Shown: piece by piece, positions 47,160-57,374 of the stretch | Position numbering within the stretch: position 1 is the stretch's first letter | How the letters are laid out: each line of letters opens with the position of its first letter | Assembly: GCA_020852815.1 (NCBI GenBank) | Contig: JADZAN010000010.1 | Coordinates: forward strand, 1 to 64,000 | Length of the DNA stretch: 64,000 bases | Origin: Gemmatimonadaceae bacterium | GTDB taxonomy: Bacteria > Gemmatimonadota > Gemmatimonadetes > Gemmatimonadales > Gemmatimonadaceae | Direction: 5' to 3' | Notes under the pieces: generated by a model | The model's database searches: none | The model's input: only the letters and a program-made list of their open reading frames with translations | Told to the model about the DNA's origin: nothing | Made by a program: the position numbers and the translations under genes

Positions 47160-48365
47160 ATGTCCGATACATCGCGCACTCCCGTCATCGTCGCGGCCAC
47201 GCGCACGCCGATCGGGAAGTACCTCGGCGCCCTCGCCTCATTCAGTGCCCCGGAACTCGGCGCCATCGCCATCCGCGAAGCGGTCAAGCGCGCCGGTGTC
47301 CCCGGCGATCAGGTGAACGAAGTCGTGATGGGGCACGTGCTGCAGGGGGGCACCGGCCAGGCGCCGGCGCGTCAGGCACTCATCAAGTCGGGCCTCCCGA
47401 CTTCGGTCTCTGCCCTCACGATCAACAAGGTCTGCGGTTCCGGGCTCAAGGCGGTCATGCTCGCCGCGCAGTCCATCAAGGCGGGCGACCACCAGGTGGT
47501 CGTGGCCGGTGGGCAGGAGTCGATGTCCAACGCGCCGCACTATCTCTACAACTATCGCGGCGGCGTGAAGATCGGCGACCAGACGCTGGTGGACGGGATG
47601 ATCAAGGACGGGCTCTGGTGCGCCTCCTGCGGCGTGCACATGGGGAGCCACGCCGAGTACACGGCGCGCAAGGCGACGATCTCGCGGCAGCGGCAGGACG
47701 AGTTCGCGGTGCAGTCGCACCTGCGGGCGTCGGCGGCGCAGGAGGCGGGGAAGTTCGCCGCCGAGATCGTGCCGGTGGAGATCGCGGGAAAGAAGGGCTC
47801 GACGATCGTCAGTGCCGACGAGGGGCCGCGCAAGGATTCGACGGTCGACGCGTTAGGCAAGCTGCGCCCTGCATTTCCCGACAAGGACGCCACCGACCTC
47901 ACGGTGACCGCGGCCAACGCGTCGTCGATCAACGACGGCGGCGCGGCGCTGGTGGTGACGTCGGAGGAGTTTGCGCGCGCGCACGGCCTCCCGATGCTGG
48001 CGCGCATCGACGCCTACGCCACCGGCGCCGTCGACCCGCGCGACCTCTTCTTTGCTCCCGTGAATGCCGTCGGCAACCTGATGAAGAAGGAAGGGACGTC
48101 GATTGGCGACTATGACCTCATCGAGGCCAACGAGGCGTTCGCGTCGCAGTCGCTCGCCGACGGTGACGCGTTAGGCTGGGACTGGGATCGCGTCAACGTG
48201 CACGGCGGTGCGATCGCCCTGGGACACCCCATCGGCGCCAGCGGCGCCCGCGTTCTGGTCACGCTGCTGCACGCGCTCGCCGACCGCGGCAAGGCGCGCG
48301 GATTGGCGACGCTGTGCCTGGGTGGAGGCGACGCGGTAGCGCTCTCGGTCACCCGCCTCGGCTAG
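47160..48365 (+). CDS. Acetyl-CoA C-acetyltransferase (thiolase)
   Basis: A 401-residue thiolase catalysing acetoacetyl-CoA formation or cleavage. The active residues are Cys92 (NKVCGSGLKAV), the His in GGAIALGHPIGASGAR, and the second Cys in LCLGGGDAVAL. The overall length and motifs place it in the biosynthetic/degradative thiolase family (AtoB/PhaA type). ATG 47160 gives the standard N-terminus. It begins a co-oriented run with the CPBP protease, 3-hydroxybutyryl-CoA dehydrogenase and acyl-CoA dehydrogenase. Confidence 0.95.
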   Translation: MSDTSRTPVIVAATRTPIGKYLGALASFSAPELGAIAIREAVKRAGVPGDQVNEVVMGHVLQGGTGQAPARQALIKSGLPTSVSALTINKVCGSGLKAVMLAAQSIKAGDHQVVVAGGQESMSNAPHYLYNYRGGVKIGDQTLVDGMIKDGLWCASCGVHMGSHAEYTARKATISRQRQDEFAVQSHLRASAAQEAGKFAAEIVPVEIAGKKGSTIVSADEGPRKDSTVDALGKLRPAFPDKDATDLTVTAANASSINDGGAALVVTSEEFARAHGLPMLARIDAYATGAVDPRDLFFAPVNAVGNLMKKEGTSIGDYDLIEANEAFASQSLADGDALGWDWDRVNVHGGAIALGHPIGASGARVLVTLLHALADRGKARGLATLCLGGGDAVALSVTRLG

Positions 48366-48389
48366 TCCAGCACGACGCCGCGCGAGCTC

Positions 48390-49316
48390 ATGTCTCCGGC
48401 CGATTCGGGAGAGCTTCGCGCGGCGCCGGCGCCGGCGTCCGCGAACGTGGCGGAGCGCCCGCGCCTCTCTGTGGGGTGGCGCTTTGCCGTCTTCGTCCTT
48501 GCGTCGTCGGTGGGGGTGCTGGGGTGCCGGGCGGTCATCCCCGCCGCGGCGGCGCTGCTCGAGGTGGCGACCGGCGTGCGCCTGCCGGCGTTCGTGATCA
48601 CGCTGTCGGTCGGGCTTCTCATCGGGCACTGGTGGACCTTTCGCCAGGTGGAGCCCGACGGGTGGCACAAGGTGCTGCTCGACCGCTCGGCGTTCAGCTG
48701 GCGGGCGTTGGGCGGCGGCGCGTTGTTAGGCGCGTCGGCGGTCGGTGTCCCCAGCGTGTTGCTCCTGGCGATCGGCTGGCTCAAGCTCGAGCCGATGCCC
48801 GCGGGGAGCGTGCTCGCCTCGGCATTCTTCACGCTGGGGCTCCTGGCGCCGGCGGCGCTATGGGAAGAGCTCGTCGCGCGCGGCTACGCGCTGGCGCTCC
48901 TGCGCGAACGCTTCGGGGCGCGCGTTGCCATCGCGGTGACGAGCGTGGCATTCGGGCTCATGCACCTCGAGAACCGCGGCGCAACGTTCCAGTCCATCGC
49001 GCTGGTAACGCTCGCCGGAATCTTCCTGGGGAGCATCGTGGTGGCGATGCGCTCGCTCTACGCTGCGTGGTCGGCGCACGTGGCGTGGAATTTCGTGATG
49101 GCTGGCGTAATGCACACCTCGGTGAGCGGACTGGGGATGGGGACGCCGAACTACCGCACCGTGGATGCGGGACCCGACTGGGCAACCGGTGGGATGTGGG
49201 GCCCCGAAGCCGGAGTGTTTGCCGGCGCGGGGATGCTGGTAGCGATGTTCTTCCTGCTGCGGCGTCGCGATCATCCCGTCCAACGGGATGCGAGTGACGG
49301 CCGTACCGATGCATAA
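48390..49316 (+). CDS. CPBP-family intramembrane metalloprotease
   Basis: A 308-residue multi-pass membrane protein with about seven hydrophobic segments. The CPBP (Abi/Rce1-like) signature is complete: ALWEELVARGYAL (EExxxR), FGLMHLEN (FxxxH), and AHVAWNFVM (HxxxN). Relatives process prenylated or secreted peptides or confer immunity; the substrate is unknown here. It is placed between thiolase and 3-hydroxybutyryl-CoA dehydrogenase with gaps of 24 and 21 bp, so is likely co-transcribed with them. Confidence 0.88.
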   Translation: MSPADSGELRAAPAPASANVAERPRLSVGWRFAVFVLASSVGVLGCRAVIPAAAALLEVATGVRLPAFVITLSVGLLIGHWWTFRQVEPDGWHKVLLDRSAFSWRALGGGALLGASAVGVPSVLLLAIGWLKLEPMPAGSVLASAFFTLGLLAPAALWEELVARGYALALLRERFGARVAIAVTSVAFGLMHLENRGATFQSIALVTLAGIFLGSIVVAMRSLYAAWSAHVAWNFVMAGVMHTSVSGLGMGTPNYRTVDAGPDWATGGMWGPEAGVFAGAGMLVAMFFLLRRRDHPVQRDASDGRTDA

Positions 49317-49337
49317 CGAGAACGGAGTGGAACGACC

Positions 49338-50186
49338 ATGCCTGAATCGATTGCGGTGATAGGCGCGGGGCAGATGGGGAACGGGATCGCCCACGTCTTC
49401 GCGCAGAGCGGCTACCCGGTGGTGATGATCGACGTCTCGGCCGATGCACTGGCGCGCGGGCGCTCGACCATCGAGAAGAATCTCGACCGGCAGGTGAAGA
49501 AGGGGACGCTCGACGCCGCCGCCAGGGAGACAACGCTCGAACGCCTCACGACCAGCTCCGACATCGCCGCCATTGCCGGCGCGGCGCTGGTCATCGAGGC
49601 GGCCACGGAAAACGTCGACCTCAAGTACCGCATCTTCGCCGATATGGACCGGCTGGCGGCGAGCGGTGCCATCCTCGCCACCAACACCAGCTCGATCTCC
49701 ATCACCGACATCGCGGCCCGCACCAAGCGCCCGGAGCAGGTGATCGGGATGCACTTCATGAATCCGGTCCCGGTGATGCAGCTGGTGGAGGTCATTCGCG
49801 GCCTCGCGACGAGTGACGCCACCACGCAGCGCGTCCTCGAACTGTCGAAAGCGGTGGGCAAGACGCCGGTCGAGGTGAACGATTTCCCCGGCTTCGTCGC
49901 CAACCGCATCCTCCTCCCGATGATCAACGAGGCCGTCTTCGCGCTGATGGAAGGGGTGGGGACGGTCGAGGCGATCGACACGGTGATGAAGCTCGGGATG
50001 AATCACCCCATGGGCCCGTTGGCCCTGGCGGATCTCATCGGCCTCGACACCTGTCTCGCCATTCTCGAAGTGCTGCACAGCGGACTTGGAGACTCGAAGT
50101 ACCGCCCCTGTCCATTGCTGCGGAAGTACGTCGCGGCGGGGTGGCTCGGCCGCAAGACCGGCCGCGGATTCTACCAATACAGCTAA
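49338..50186 (+). CDS. hbd: 3-hydroxybutyryl-CoA dehydrogenase
   Basis: A 282-residue NAD-dependent dehydrogenase with the N-terminal Rossmann motif [15 protein letters not shown], the NTSSISIT and [17 protein letters not shown] stretch with catalytic His, and the C-terminal helical domain ([40 protein letters not shown]). Length and motifs match short HBD/PaaH enzymes that interconvert acetoacetyl-CoA and 3-hydroxybutyryl-CoA. ATG 49338 has a GGAG-like purine stretch upstream. It fits the thiolase and acyl-CoA dehydrogenase on both sides. Confidence 0.95.
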   Translation: MPESIAVIGAGQMGNGIAHVFAQSGYPVVMIDVSADALARGRSTIEKNLDRQVKKGTLDAAARETTLERLTTSSDIAAIAGAALVIEAATENVDLKYRIFADMDRLAASGAILATNTSSISITDIAARTKRPEQVIGMHFMNPVPVMQLVEVIRGLATSDATTQRVLELSKAVGKTPVEVNDFPGFVANRILLPMINEAVFALMEGVGTVEAIDTVMKLGMNHPMGPLALADLIGLDTCLAILEVLHSGLGDSKYRPCPLLRKYVAAGWLGRKTGRGFYQYS

Positions 50187-50218
50187 GGCTGGACGAGAAA
50201 GCCGCTCACTCACATCCC

Positions 50219-50255
50219 CTCTCGTCCTCTCGTCTTCTCGTCCTCTCGTCTTCTC
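50219..50255 (+). repeat. CTCGTCYTCT array before the acyl-CoA dehydrogenase start
   Basis: Four-and-a-half pyrimidine octamers end four bases before ATG 50260. No Shine-Dalgarno sequence is present between. Confidence 0.75.
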
Positions 50256-50259
50256 CCCC

Positions 50260-51423
50260 ATGAGTTGGGCTCTCATCCCCCTTTCCGAAGAACAGCGCGC
50301 CATCCAGCAGACGGCGCGCGACTTCGCACTCGCCGAGCTCGCGCCCCACAGCGAACGATGGGACCGCGAGGCGATCTTCGAGCGTGACATCGTCGGAAAG
50401 CTCGGCGCGTTAGGCTTTCTCGGCATGCTCATTCCCGAGGCCTACGACGGCCTCGAGCTCGACACCTGCACCTATCTCGTTGCGCTGGAGGAGATCGCCG
50501 CGGTCGATGCGTCGGTCGCGGTCCTCATGAGCGTGCACAACTCGCTCCCCACGCAGATGCTCCTGCGCTATGGAAACGAGGCGCAGAAGCAGCGCTACCT
50601 GCGCCCCATGGCGCGCGGCGAGTGGCTTGGCGCGTTTGCGCTCTCCGAGCCCGATGCCGGTTCCGACGCGGCGTCGCTGCGCACCCAGGCGGTGCGCGAC
50701 GGCGACCACTACGTCCTCACCGGCGTCAAGGCGTGGGTCAGCGCCGGAAGCCATGCCGACGTCATCCTCGCCATGGCGCGCACCGACTCGCCGAGCGACC
50801 GGAAGGGAGCGCGCGGCATCTCGACCTTCATCGTCACCCCCGACCTCCCCGGCTTCGCGGTGGGGAAGAAGGAAGACAAGATGGGGCTCCGCGGCTCGGC
50901 GACCACGCAACTCGTCTTTGATGAAATGCGCGTCCCTGCCGAGAATCTCCTCGGCGAGGAAGGGATGGGCTTCGTCTACGCCATGCAGTCGCTCGACAAC
51001 GGGCGCCTGGGGATCGCGGCGCAGTCCATCGGCATCGCCCGCGCCGCGCTCGAGCACTCGGTGCGCTACGCGGCCGAGCGCAAGCAGTTCGGGAAAGCGA
51101 TCAAGGAGTTCCAGGCCATCCAGTTCAAGCTGGCCGACATGTCCACGCGCGTCGCGGCGTCGCGCGCCCTGTTGTACGCCGCAGCGGCCGCCAAGGATCG
51201 CGGCCAGCCCATCACGCAGTTCGGCTCCATGTCCAAGCTCATGGCGTCCGAGACTGCCATGTGGGTCACCACCCAGGCCATCCAGATCTTCGGCGGCTAC
51301 GGCTACGTGAAAGACTACCCCGTGGAACGTCTCTTCCGCGACGCCAAGGTCACTGAGATCTACGAAGGCACGTCCGAGATCCAACGCATCGTCATCGCCC
51401 GCGAGCTGTACGCGAAGTCGTAG
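50260..51423 (+). CDS. Short-chain acyl-CoA dehydrogenase
   Basis: A 387-residue flavoprotein dehydrogenating acyl-CoA to enoyl-CoA and passing electrons to ETF. N-terminal helical domain ([22 protein letters not shown]), the FAD-binding [29 protein letters not shown], and the C-terminal domain with [21 protein letters not shown] and the catalytic Glu in [17 protein letters not shown]. The sequence fits butyryl-CoA or isovaleryl-type enzymes; the specificity cannot be read. ATG 50260 lies directly after a pyrimidine array. Follows hbd by 73 bp. Confidence 0.95.
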   Translation: MSWALIPLSEEQRAIQQTARDFALAELAPHSERWDREAIFERDIVGKLGALGFLGMLIPEAYDGLELDTCTYLVALEEIAAVDASVAVLMSVHNSLPTQMLLRYGNEAQKQRYLRPMARGEWLGAFALSEPDAGSDAASLRTQAVRDGDHYVLTGVKAWVSAGSHADVILAMARTDSPSDRKGARGISTFIVTPDLPGFAVGKKEDKMGLRGSATTQLVFDEMRVPAENLLGEEGMGFVYAMQSLDNGRLGIAAQSIGIARAALEHSVRYAAERKQFGKAIKEFQAIQFKLADMSTRVAASRALLYAAAAAKDRGQPITQFGSMSKLMASETAMWVTTQAIQIFGGYGYVKDYPVERLFRDAKVTEIYEGTSEIQRIVIARELYAKS

Positions 51424-51443
51424 CCGTTTCCCTCATCCCCAGC

Positions 51444-51502
51444 CTTCTCGTCCTCTCGTCTTCTCGTCCCCAGCCTTTGCTGGGGCAGGCTTCTCGTCCT
51501 CT
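51444..51502 (+). repeat. CTCGTCYTCT arrays flanking a CCCCAGC palindrome
   Basis: Pyrimidine octamers at 51444-51467 and 51490-51502 flank CCCCAGCCTTTGCTGGGG (51468-51485). The stretch ends 12 bases before ATG 51515. Confidence 0.7.
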
Positions 51503-51514
51503 ACCCGATTGGTC

Positions 51515-52591
51515 ATGAATCTCTTCGAAACCATAGCAGGCATGGGCCACGAGCAACTCGTCGTTTGTCACGACAAGTCCTCGGGCTACCGCGGCATCAT
51601 CGCCATCCACGACACCACGCTCGGCCCCGCCCTGGGCGGGACGCGCTTCTGGCAGTACCGGAGCGACGAGGAGGCCATCATTGACGCGTTGCGCCTGGCG
51701 CGCGGGATGACCTACAAGAACGCAGTGGCCGGCCTCAACCTCGGCGGCGGCAAGGCCGTCATCATCGGCGACAACCGCACGTCCAAGCGCGAGATGATCT
51801 TCCGCGCCCACGGGCGCTTCGTCGAGTCGTTAGGCGGGCGGTACGTCACGGCGGAGGATGTTGGCACCAGCACCGCCGACATGGACTTCGTCCACATGGA
51901 GACTGACTACGTCGCCGGCCTCGCCACCAAGTCGGGCGATCCGTCGCCGGTGACCGCCCGTGGTGTCTTCCGCGCCATCCAGGCGTCGGCCAAGCACCGC
52001 TGGGGATCGGAGTCGGTGGCCGGGCGCACGATCGCGGTGCAGGGACTCGGCAACGTTGGCCACTACCTGTGCAAGGAGCTGCAAGCCCATGAGGCCAAGC
52101 TCGTCGTCACCGACATCGACGCGGCGCGCGTAAAGCGCGTGGTCGAGGAGTGCGGCGCGCGCGCCGTGGAGTCGGATGCGATCTACAGCGTGCAGGCCGA
52201 CATCTTTGCCCCCTGCGCCCTGGGCGGGATCATCAACGACGACACGATTCCCAAGCTGCGTGCCGAGATCATCGCCGGCGCCGCCAACAACCAACTGCTC
52301 CTGGCCGAGAAGCACGGGGCCGAACTCGAGAAGAAGGGGATCCTCTACGCCCCCGACTTCGTCGCCAACGCCGGTGGCGTGATCAACGTCTACAGCGAAC
52401 TGGCGGGATGGACCTCGCAGCGCGCCCTTCGCAAGGCCGACGAGATCTACGATACCACGCTCGGCGTCTTCGAGATCGCCCGCGAGCAAGGGATCCCGAC
52501 GTACGAAGCGGCCGATCGCCTGGCCGAACGCCGACTCAACGCGGTGGGTGGCCTGGTGCGCACCTGGCCGCAGTGGCCACGCAAGTCGTAG
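51515..52591 (+). CDS. Leu/Phe/Val dehydrogenase (amino-acid dehydrogenase)
   Basis: A 358-residue NAD-dependent oxidoreductase that deaminates branched-chain amino acids to 2-oxo acids. Motifs: GGTRFWQY, the catalytic-Lys stretch [35 protein letters not shown], and Rossmann [11 protein letters not shown]; the end AGAANNQLL and [15 protein letters not shown] are typical of leucine dehydrogenases. ATG 51515 is preferred to TTG 51509. It comes 91 bp after the acyl-CoA dehydrogenase and together they suggest branched-chain amino-acid catabolism. Confidence 0.93.
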   Translation: MNLFETIAGMGHEQLVVCHDKSSGYRGIIAIHDTTLGPALGGTRFWQYRSDEEAIIDALRLARGMTYKNAVAGLNLGGGKAVIIGDNRTSKREMIFRAHGRFVESLGGRYVTAEDVGTSTADMDFVHMETDYVAGLATKSGDPSPVTARGVFRAIQASAKHRWGSESVAGRTIAVQGLGNVGHYLCKELQAHEAKLVVTDIDAARVKRVVEECGARAVESDAIYSVQADIFAPCALGGIINDDTIPKLRAEIIAGAANNQLLLAEKHGAELEKKGILYAPDFVANAGGVINVYSELAGWTSQRALRKADEIYDTTLGVFEIAREQGIPTYEAADRLAERRLNAVGGLVRTWPQWPRKS

Positions 52592-52785
52592 AAGACGAGA
52601 GGACGAGGAGACGAGAAGCCTGCCCCAGCGAAGGCTGGGGACGAGAAGCCTGTCCCAGCGATGGCTGAGAACGAGGGCGGGCGCGGGGGGGGGCGCGCTC
52701 GCCCCCTCTGGCATCCCCCCCGCGAGTGCTAGCTTCCAAGGGTCGCACACTCGTCCTCTCGTCTTCTCGTCTTCTCGTCTTCTCC
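52591..52785 (+). repeat. Inverted pyrimidine arrays flanking an intergenic segment
   Basis: Purine-rich GAAGACGAGAGGACGAG at 52591-52616 and its pyrimidine-rich counterpart at 52752-52785 form an inverted pair. Between them are a CCCCAGCGAAGGCTGGGG palindrome (about 52623) and a diverged second one. The right array ends eight bases before ATG 52793. Confidence 0.7.
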
Positions 52786-52792
52786 CAAAGAA

Positions 52793-53242
52793 ATGTGTGA
52801 AGTGATCCCCATCGCCTCCGACCACGCCGGCTTCGAGATGAAGCAGAAGCTGGTCGAGCGCCTTCGCGCCCTGGGGTACGAGCCGCAGGACCTCGGCACC
52901 AACTCGCCCGCGTCCACCGACTACGCCGACTTTGCGCACCCGGTCGCGTCCAAGGTGGAACACGGCGACGTGAAGCGGGGCGTGTTGCTGTGCGGCACTG
53001 GGCTCGGGATGTCGTACGCGGCCAATCGCCATGCGCACGTGCGTGCCGCGGTCGCCTGGAGCCCGGAGATCGCCGAGCTGTCGCGGCAGCATAACGATTC
53101 CAACATCCTTGTCCTCCCGGCGCGCTTCGTCTCCGAGGAGGATGCCAACGCGATTCTCGAGACCTGGCTCAAGACCCCGTTCGATGGCGGGCGTCACGAG
53201 CGCCGGATCGAGAAGATCGAACCTTCGCCGGAGTCGACATGA
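52793..53242 (+). CDS. rpiB: Ribose-5-phosphate isomerase B
   Basis: A 149-residue sugar-phosphate isomerase. Family motifs: [14 protein letters not shown] at the N-terminus, [18 protein letters not shown] with the catalytic Cys, and [14 protein letters not shown]-like [14 protein letters not shown]. It converts ribose-5-P and ribulose-5-P. Start ATG 52793 gives [16 protein letters not shown] 52799 is out of frame, and the pyrimidine array precedes it. The glyA start overlaps the stop by four bases, as in many bacteria. Confidence 0.95.
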   Translation: MCEVIPIASDHAGFEMKQKLVERLRALGYEPQDLGTNSPASTDYADFAHPVASKVEHGDVKRGVLLCGTGLGMSYAANRHAHVRAAVAWSPEIAELSRQHNDSNILVLPARFVSEEDANAILETWLKTPFDGGRHERRIEKIEPSPEST

Positions 53243-54534
53243 GCGAGTGGAAGTCGTGGGACCGCTGCCCACCCGGGACCGCCCTGCGGGGCGCCGACCC
53301 TGACATTGCCCGCCTCATCGAGCGCGAGATCGAGCGTCAGTCGGAAGGGCTCGAGCTCATCGCGTCGGAGAACTTCGTCTCGCCCGCCGTCCTCGAGGCC
53401 ATGGGGTCGCCGCTCACCAACAAGTACGCCGAGGGGCTTCCCGGCAAGCGCTACTACGGCGGCTGTGAAGTTGTAGACGAGGTCGAGCAACTGGCCATCG
53501 ATCGCGTGAAGCGGCTCTTCGGCGCGGAGCACGCCAACGTGCAGCCGCATTCCGGGGCGTCGGCCAACAGCGCGGTTTGTCTCGCGTTGCTCAAACCGGG
53601 CGATACCCTGCTGGGGCAGGACCTGTCACAGGGCGGACACCTCACGCACGGCTCGCCGGTCAACTTCTCGGGACTGCTCTATCGCGCGGTGCACTATGGC
53701 GTGACCGACGCCGGCTACATCGATTACGACATGCTGCGCGACGTGGCGCGGCGCGAGCGCCCCAAACTGATTATTGCCGGGGCCAGCGCCTATCCTCGCG
53801 TCATCGACTTTGCCGCCTTTGCCGAGATCGCGAAGGAGGTAGGGGCATACCTCATGGTGGACATGGCGCACATTGCCGGGTTGGTCGCCACGGGGCATCA
53901 TCCCTCGCCCATTCCGTTCGCCGACGTCGTGACCTCGACGACGCACAAGACGCTGCGCGGCCCGCGCGGAGGGCTCATCCTCTGCAAGGGCGAACACGCG
54001 AAGACGATCGACAAGGCCGTCTTTCCCGGCTCGCAGGGCGGTCCGCTGGAGCACGTCATCGCCGCCAAGGCGGTGGCCTTCCGCGAGGCGCTGCATCCGT
54101 CGTTCACCGACTATTGCGGGCAGATCGTGAAGAACGCGCAGGCGCTGGCCCACGCGCTCCTCGCGCGCGGGTACGAGCTGGTGTCGGGGGGCACCGACAA
54201 CCACCTCATGCTCGTGGACCTGCGCAGCAAGGGGCTCACCGGCAAGGTCGCCGAGCAGGTGCTGGACAAGGCGGGGATCACCGTCAACAAGAACACCGTC
54301 CCGCGCGAGACGCAGTCACCGTTCGTGACGAGCGGGATCCGGGTCGGGACGCCGGCGGTCACCACGCGCGGGATGAAGGAAGGCGAGATGGAGGCCATCG
54401 CATCGCTCATGGATACCGTGCTCGCCGCTCCCGCGGATGCTGCCACGGTGCACGCCGAGGTGAAGGCGCAGGTCAAGGCGCTCACCGATGACTTCCCGCT
54501 CTACCCGACGTCGTCACCCGCTGCGGTGGCGTGA
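53239..54534 (+). CDS. glyA: Serine hydroxymethyltransferase
   Basis: A 431-residue PLP enzyme interconverting serine and glycine with tetrahydrofolate. Motifs: [39 protein letters not shown], the PLP-lysine K237 in [14 protein letters not shown], and [27 protein letters not shown]. The start overlaps rpiB (ATGA). A strong hairpin at 54616-54651 follows. Length is normal. Confidence 0.97.
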   Translation: MSEWKSWDRCPPGTALRGADPDIARLIEREIERQSEGLELIASENFVSPAVLEAMGSPLTNKYAEGLPGKRYYGGCEVVDEVEQLAIDRVKRLFGAEHANVQPHSGASANSAVCLALLKPGDTLLGQDLSQGGHLTHGSPVNFSGLLYRAVHYGVTDAGYIDYDMLRDVARRERPKLIIAGASAYPRVIDFAAFAEIAKEVGAYLMVDMAHIAGLVATGHHPSPIPFADVVTSTTHKTLRGPRGGLILCKGEHAKTIDKAVFPGSQGGPLEHVIAAKAVAFREALHPSFTDYCGQIVKNAQALAHALLARGYELVSGGTDNHLMLVDLRSKGLTGKVAEQVLDKAGITVNKNTVPRETQSPFVTSGIRVGTPAVTTRGMKEGEMEAIASLMDTVLAAPADAATVHAEVKAQVKALTDDFPLYPTSSPAAVA

Positions 54535-54615
54535 CGCGGTGGGCGACGCGGTGGCGTGACGCGCATGCCTAACGCCGGCGCCTGACGGCGTTGTCGGACG
54601 GTAGAGCTTATGAGA

Positions 54616-54651
54616 CGAGGGGGACGCCCGCCAGTGCGAGCGTCCCCCTCG
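54616..54651. terminator. Bidirectional terminator between glyA and proline dehydrogenase
   Basis: GAGGGGGACGC at 54617-54627 pairs perfectly with GCGTCCCCCTC at 54640-54650, extended by one C-G pair; loop 12 bases. On the plus strand it is followed by GTCGTTT. It lies between convergent genes (glyA plus, PRODH minus), so can serve both. Confidence 0.75.
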
Positions 54652-54682
54652 GTCGTTTCCCGCGCTTCGCCGTGGCGGGTGC

Positions 54683-55609
54683 CTACATGAACGCGCTGCG
54701 CACCACGAACCAGACGTTGGCCGGGCGCTCGGCCAGGCGACGCATGTACCACGGGAACCAGTTGTTGCCGTAGCTGATGAGGCAACGGACCGCATGTCCT
54801 TTCGATGCCAGGTCGCGCTGCTCGGCGGCGCGGATGCCGTACAGCATGTGGATCTCGAACTTTCCCGGGGCAACGCCTAACGCGGCGGCCTTGGCCACGA
54901 GCTGCTGGACGATCGCCATGTCATGCGTCCCGAAGACGGGGATCGCCTTCCCCCTGGCGGCCGCCTCGAGGAGCGTGGTCCCCAGCGCGACGTAGGCGGC
55001 GTCGGTGTCGGCCTTGGCGGGGAAGGCGACCGACGCGGGCTCCGCGTACGCCCCCTTCACCAGGCGAACGGCCGGGTTGATTGCCAGCAGCCGCTCGAGG
55101 TCCTTTGGCGTGCGGAAGAGGTACGACTGGAGGCAGAGGCCGACGTTGTCATGCGTGGCCTTGAGCTTCTCGTAGAGTTCGAGCGTCCGGTCAACGTAGC
55201 TCGAGTCCTCCATGTCGATCCAGAGGAGCTGTCCCTGGGCCGCGGCGGCATCGGCGATCGGCGCGATCTGCTGCACGCAGTAGTCGACCGAGGTGTCGAG
55301 CCCCAGCTGCGTGGGCTTGACCGACACCTGCGTGGGAAGCTTGCGCCTGACGATCTCGCCTAACGCCGAGATGTAGTGGTCGCGCACCTCGTCCGTATTG
55401 CGCTCGCCGGTGAGCGTCTCGCCCAGCCGCGTGATGATGGTCCCGATCTGCGCGGGGACGAGCTGCTGCGCGGCGTCGAGCGCATCGGAGAGCTTCTCGC
55501 CGGGCATGAACCGCTTGACGGCGCGGCGGGCAAAGGCGCGCTGCGTCATCTGCGACGCGAGCCACTGGGATTTCGAGGCGCGGAGAAGAACGGAACGCGC
55601 GATGGACAT
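54683..55609 (-). CDS. Proline dehydrogenase
   Basis: A 308-residue monofunctional FAD-dependent PRODH, oxidising proline to pyrroline-5-carboxylate. The TIM-barrel shows SVKPTQLGLD, LLWIDMEDSSYVDRTLELY, QSYLFRTPKDLERLL, VRLVKGAYAEP, FGTHDMAIV, and the C-terminal EIHMLYGIR and YGNNWFPWYMRRLAERPAN with the Arg pair that binds proline. Size matches Thermus/Deinococcus-type enzymes. ATG 55609 starts the typical MSIARSVLLRAS N-terminus; an upstream extension to 55714 is low-complexity. P5C dehydrogenase is not in the window. Confidence 0.93.
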   Translation of the reverse strand: MSIARSVLLRASKSQWLASQMTQRAFARRAVKRFMPGEKLSDALDAAQQLVPAQIGTIITRLGETLTGERNTDEVRDHYISALGEIVRRKLPTQVSVKPTQLGLDTSVDYCVQQIAPIADAAAAQGQLLWIDMEDSSYVDRTLELYEKLKATHDNVGLCLQSYLFRTPKDLERLLAINPAVRLVKGAYAEPASVAFPAKADTDAAYVALGTTLLEAAARGKAIPVFGTHDMAIVQQLVAKAAALGVAPGKFEIHMLYGIRAAEQRDLASKGHAVRCLISYGNNWFPWYMRRLAERPANVWFVVRSAFM

Positions 55610-55759
55610 GGTGCGATGGTTGGCGGGGCGGATGGAGGAGCTGCGCGCCCGGACGGGATGGAGCGGGCGCGGAGCGCCGGGCCACGCGCAGCCGGCGCGG
55701 TCCAAAGATGCCATGTGCGCGCGCGCTTCGCAGCGGGCGTTCGCCGTTCCCGAGGCTCT

Positions 55760-56347
55760 CTACCTCGGAATGGGCGCCGGCGGGCGATCGTCGAACGACG
55801 CCACCATGAGAACCGTGCTCAGCGCCGAGAGGACGATGGCGGCAACGGCCCCGAGGTACCCCTGCAGCGAGAGGTGGAGCGGCGCATCGGCCAGGGCGGC
55901 GAGCCCGTGGGAGGCGCCGCGGGAGAGCGCCTGGATGGCACTCCATGCGAGGGCGCCCGAAGCGGCGGGGACGATTGCCTGCGCGAAGCGGTTGCGCGGG
56001 ACGCGCAGCGCCTGGAGGAAGAGGGCCAGGACCGACAGCCACAACGCGACCTGCAGCATGGGGTACGCGCGGCGAATGCCGGCGAATGCTGCGGAGCTGC
56101 CGGGGGCAGGTGCGCAGAGGGCGGGATCGCCGTAGCGCGGCCACCAGCGACAGTCGGTGCGCGTGTCCGTCGCGGATCGGCCCAGGCGGGAGAGGCCGAC
56201 CGCGGAGAGTTCGTACGTGGTTCCGTCAGGTGCTGCGGCGCGCCCCCACGGTTGCGTGGAGGCGCGCTGCAGGGCAACGGCGGCAAGGAAGACAGCCACG
56301 GCGCTCACCAATTGGCGGCCGCGGCGCCCGGTTACCGCCAGCGCCAC
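55760..56347 (-). CDS. Hypothetical membrane protein
   Basis: A 195-residue protein with an N-terminal hydrophobic segment (about 13-28) and three more (about 95-115, 120-140, 150-180). A Cys-containing loop lies between the first and second. I do not recognise a family. GTG 56347 is the start and directly follows the stop codon of the small HTH gene, indicating coupling. Confidence 0.65.
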   Translation of the reverse strand: MALAVTGRRGRQLVSAVAVFLAAVALQRASTQPWGRAAAPDGTTYELSAVGLSRLGRSATDTRTDCRWWPRYGDPALCAPAPGSSAAFAGIRRAYPMLQVALWLSVLALFLQALRVPRNRFAQAIVPAASGALAWSAIQALSRGASHGLAALADAPLHLSLQGYLGAVAAIVLSALSTVLMVASFDDRPPAPIPR

Positions 56348-56590
56348 CTACTTGACGTGCTTGAACGTGAGCTTGCGCAGCGCTCTCGACATCGTGGAGG
56401 CGTGCACGCCGAACTTCTCGGCGAGTTCGTGCAGCGCCAAGCCGCGCTTGTGCATCTGACGGGCCTTGCTGACATCCTTCTCCGTCAACTTCGACGCGAA
56501 GTTGTCACTGCCCTTTCGATTGGCGGCGCCTGCATAACGAGCAGGTTGCCGCCGTGACGAGAACCGCGTGTCGCGCTTGCGTCCAGGCAT
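56348..56590 (-). CDS. Small helix-turn-helix protein
   Basis: An 80-residue basic protein. The C-terminal half fits a resolvase/sigma-like HTH (KARQMHKRGLALHELAEKFGVHASTMSRALRKL). The N-terminal 30 residues are Arg/Lys-rich. It may be a nucleoid or regulatory factor. ATG 56590 is chosen; a longer frame to 56653 has no protein-like character. The membrane protein gene follows with no gap. Confidence 0.7.
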   Translation of the reverse strand: MPGRKRDTRFSSRRQPARYAGAANRKGSDNFASKLTEKDVSKARQMHKRGLALHELAEKFGVHASTMSRALRKLTFKHVK

Positions 56591-56750
56591 ACGGCACTCC
56601 GAGGCTGGGAGTGAGGGGGAGACGCATCCGAGGGGTTGGTGCGTCGGGGACAATGTAATGCGAGGGACATACCGCGAGGAACAAGAACTTTGCGGGGATC
56701 CGGCGACCGCACCCCGATCCCCCCGGGGTCATGCAACCGTCATCGCCGCC

Positions 56751-57374
56751 CTACAGGCGGCACACCGCCACGTCACCAGCCTGCATTCGCCGCGAGCGCT
56801 GCCTTGCCTGCTTCGTCATGCCCAGCACGTTGGTCGTGCCGCAGGCCAGGGCCGTCACCAGGCTTGGCTCCGCACCGTCGGGATGCAGCGTGCCGCGAAA
56901 CTGAACCGCCAGCCACAAATCGCGCAGCGACCCGCCCGGCGGGAGCGGGACGGCCAGCGTGGTGCGCGGGAGCGAGCGCCGCTCGCCCGTGCGCAGCACA
57001 TCGGCCACCGTCACCGCCCCGCTGACGCCCAGCGGAACAGGGAGCCCCGCCGAGTCGCTCGCCACGACCGCGCGCATCGTGACGTCGTCGAGCGGGACAC
57101 TGTCGGCAGTGCCGCCGCCCCGATACTGCACCCATCCACTGTCCACCACCAACGAAAGTACGTCACCCTCGATGGCCACCGAGGCGTCGACCTCGCCGTG
57201 CACCGCCTCGCGCGCGGGGACCGTGACGGCGTGCAACCGGACGGGAGGGGGAGGGGCACAGGCGGTCCCGCTCGCTGCCGTCAGGTACAATACAGCGCGG
57301 CGCGCCCCGCGCCATCCGTAGAAGTACCTAACGACCCCGTTCGGCAGCCGTCGGCTGCCGGCGCGGCACAACAT
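56751..57374 (-). CDS. Hypothetical lipoprotein
   Basis: A 207-residue protein that I do not recognise. Hydrophobic stretch RRAVLYLTAASGTACAPPP gives a lipobox candidate (Cys about 40). The rest is beta-rich, with no motif known to me. ATG 57374 fits best, although the signal is preceded by a basic N-terminal stretch; a start at 57446 adds 24 residues. Confidence 0.55.
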   Translation of the reverse strand: MLCRAGSRRLPNGVVRYFYGWRGARRAVLYLTAASGTACAPPPPVRLHAVTVPAREAVHGEVDASVAIEGDVLSLVVDSGWVQYRGGGTADSVPLDDVTMRAVVASDSAGLPVPLGVSGAVTVADVLRTGERRSLPRTTLAVPLPPGGSLRDLWLAVQFRGTLHPDGAEPSLVTALACGTTNVLGMTKQARQRSRRMQAGDVAVCRL

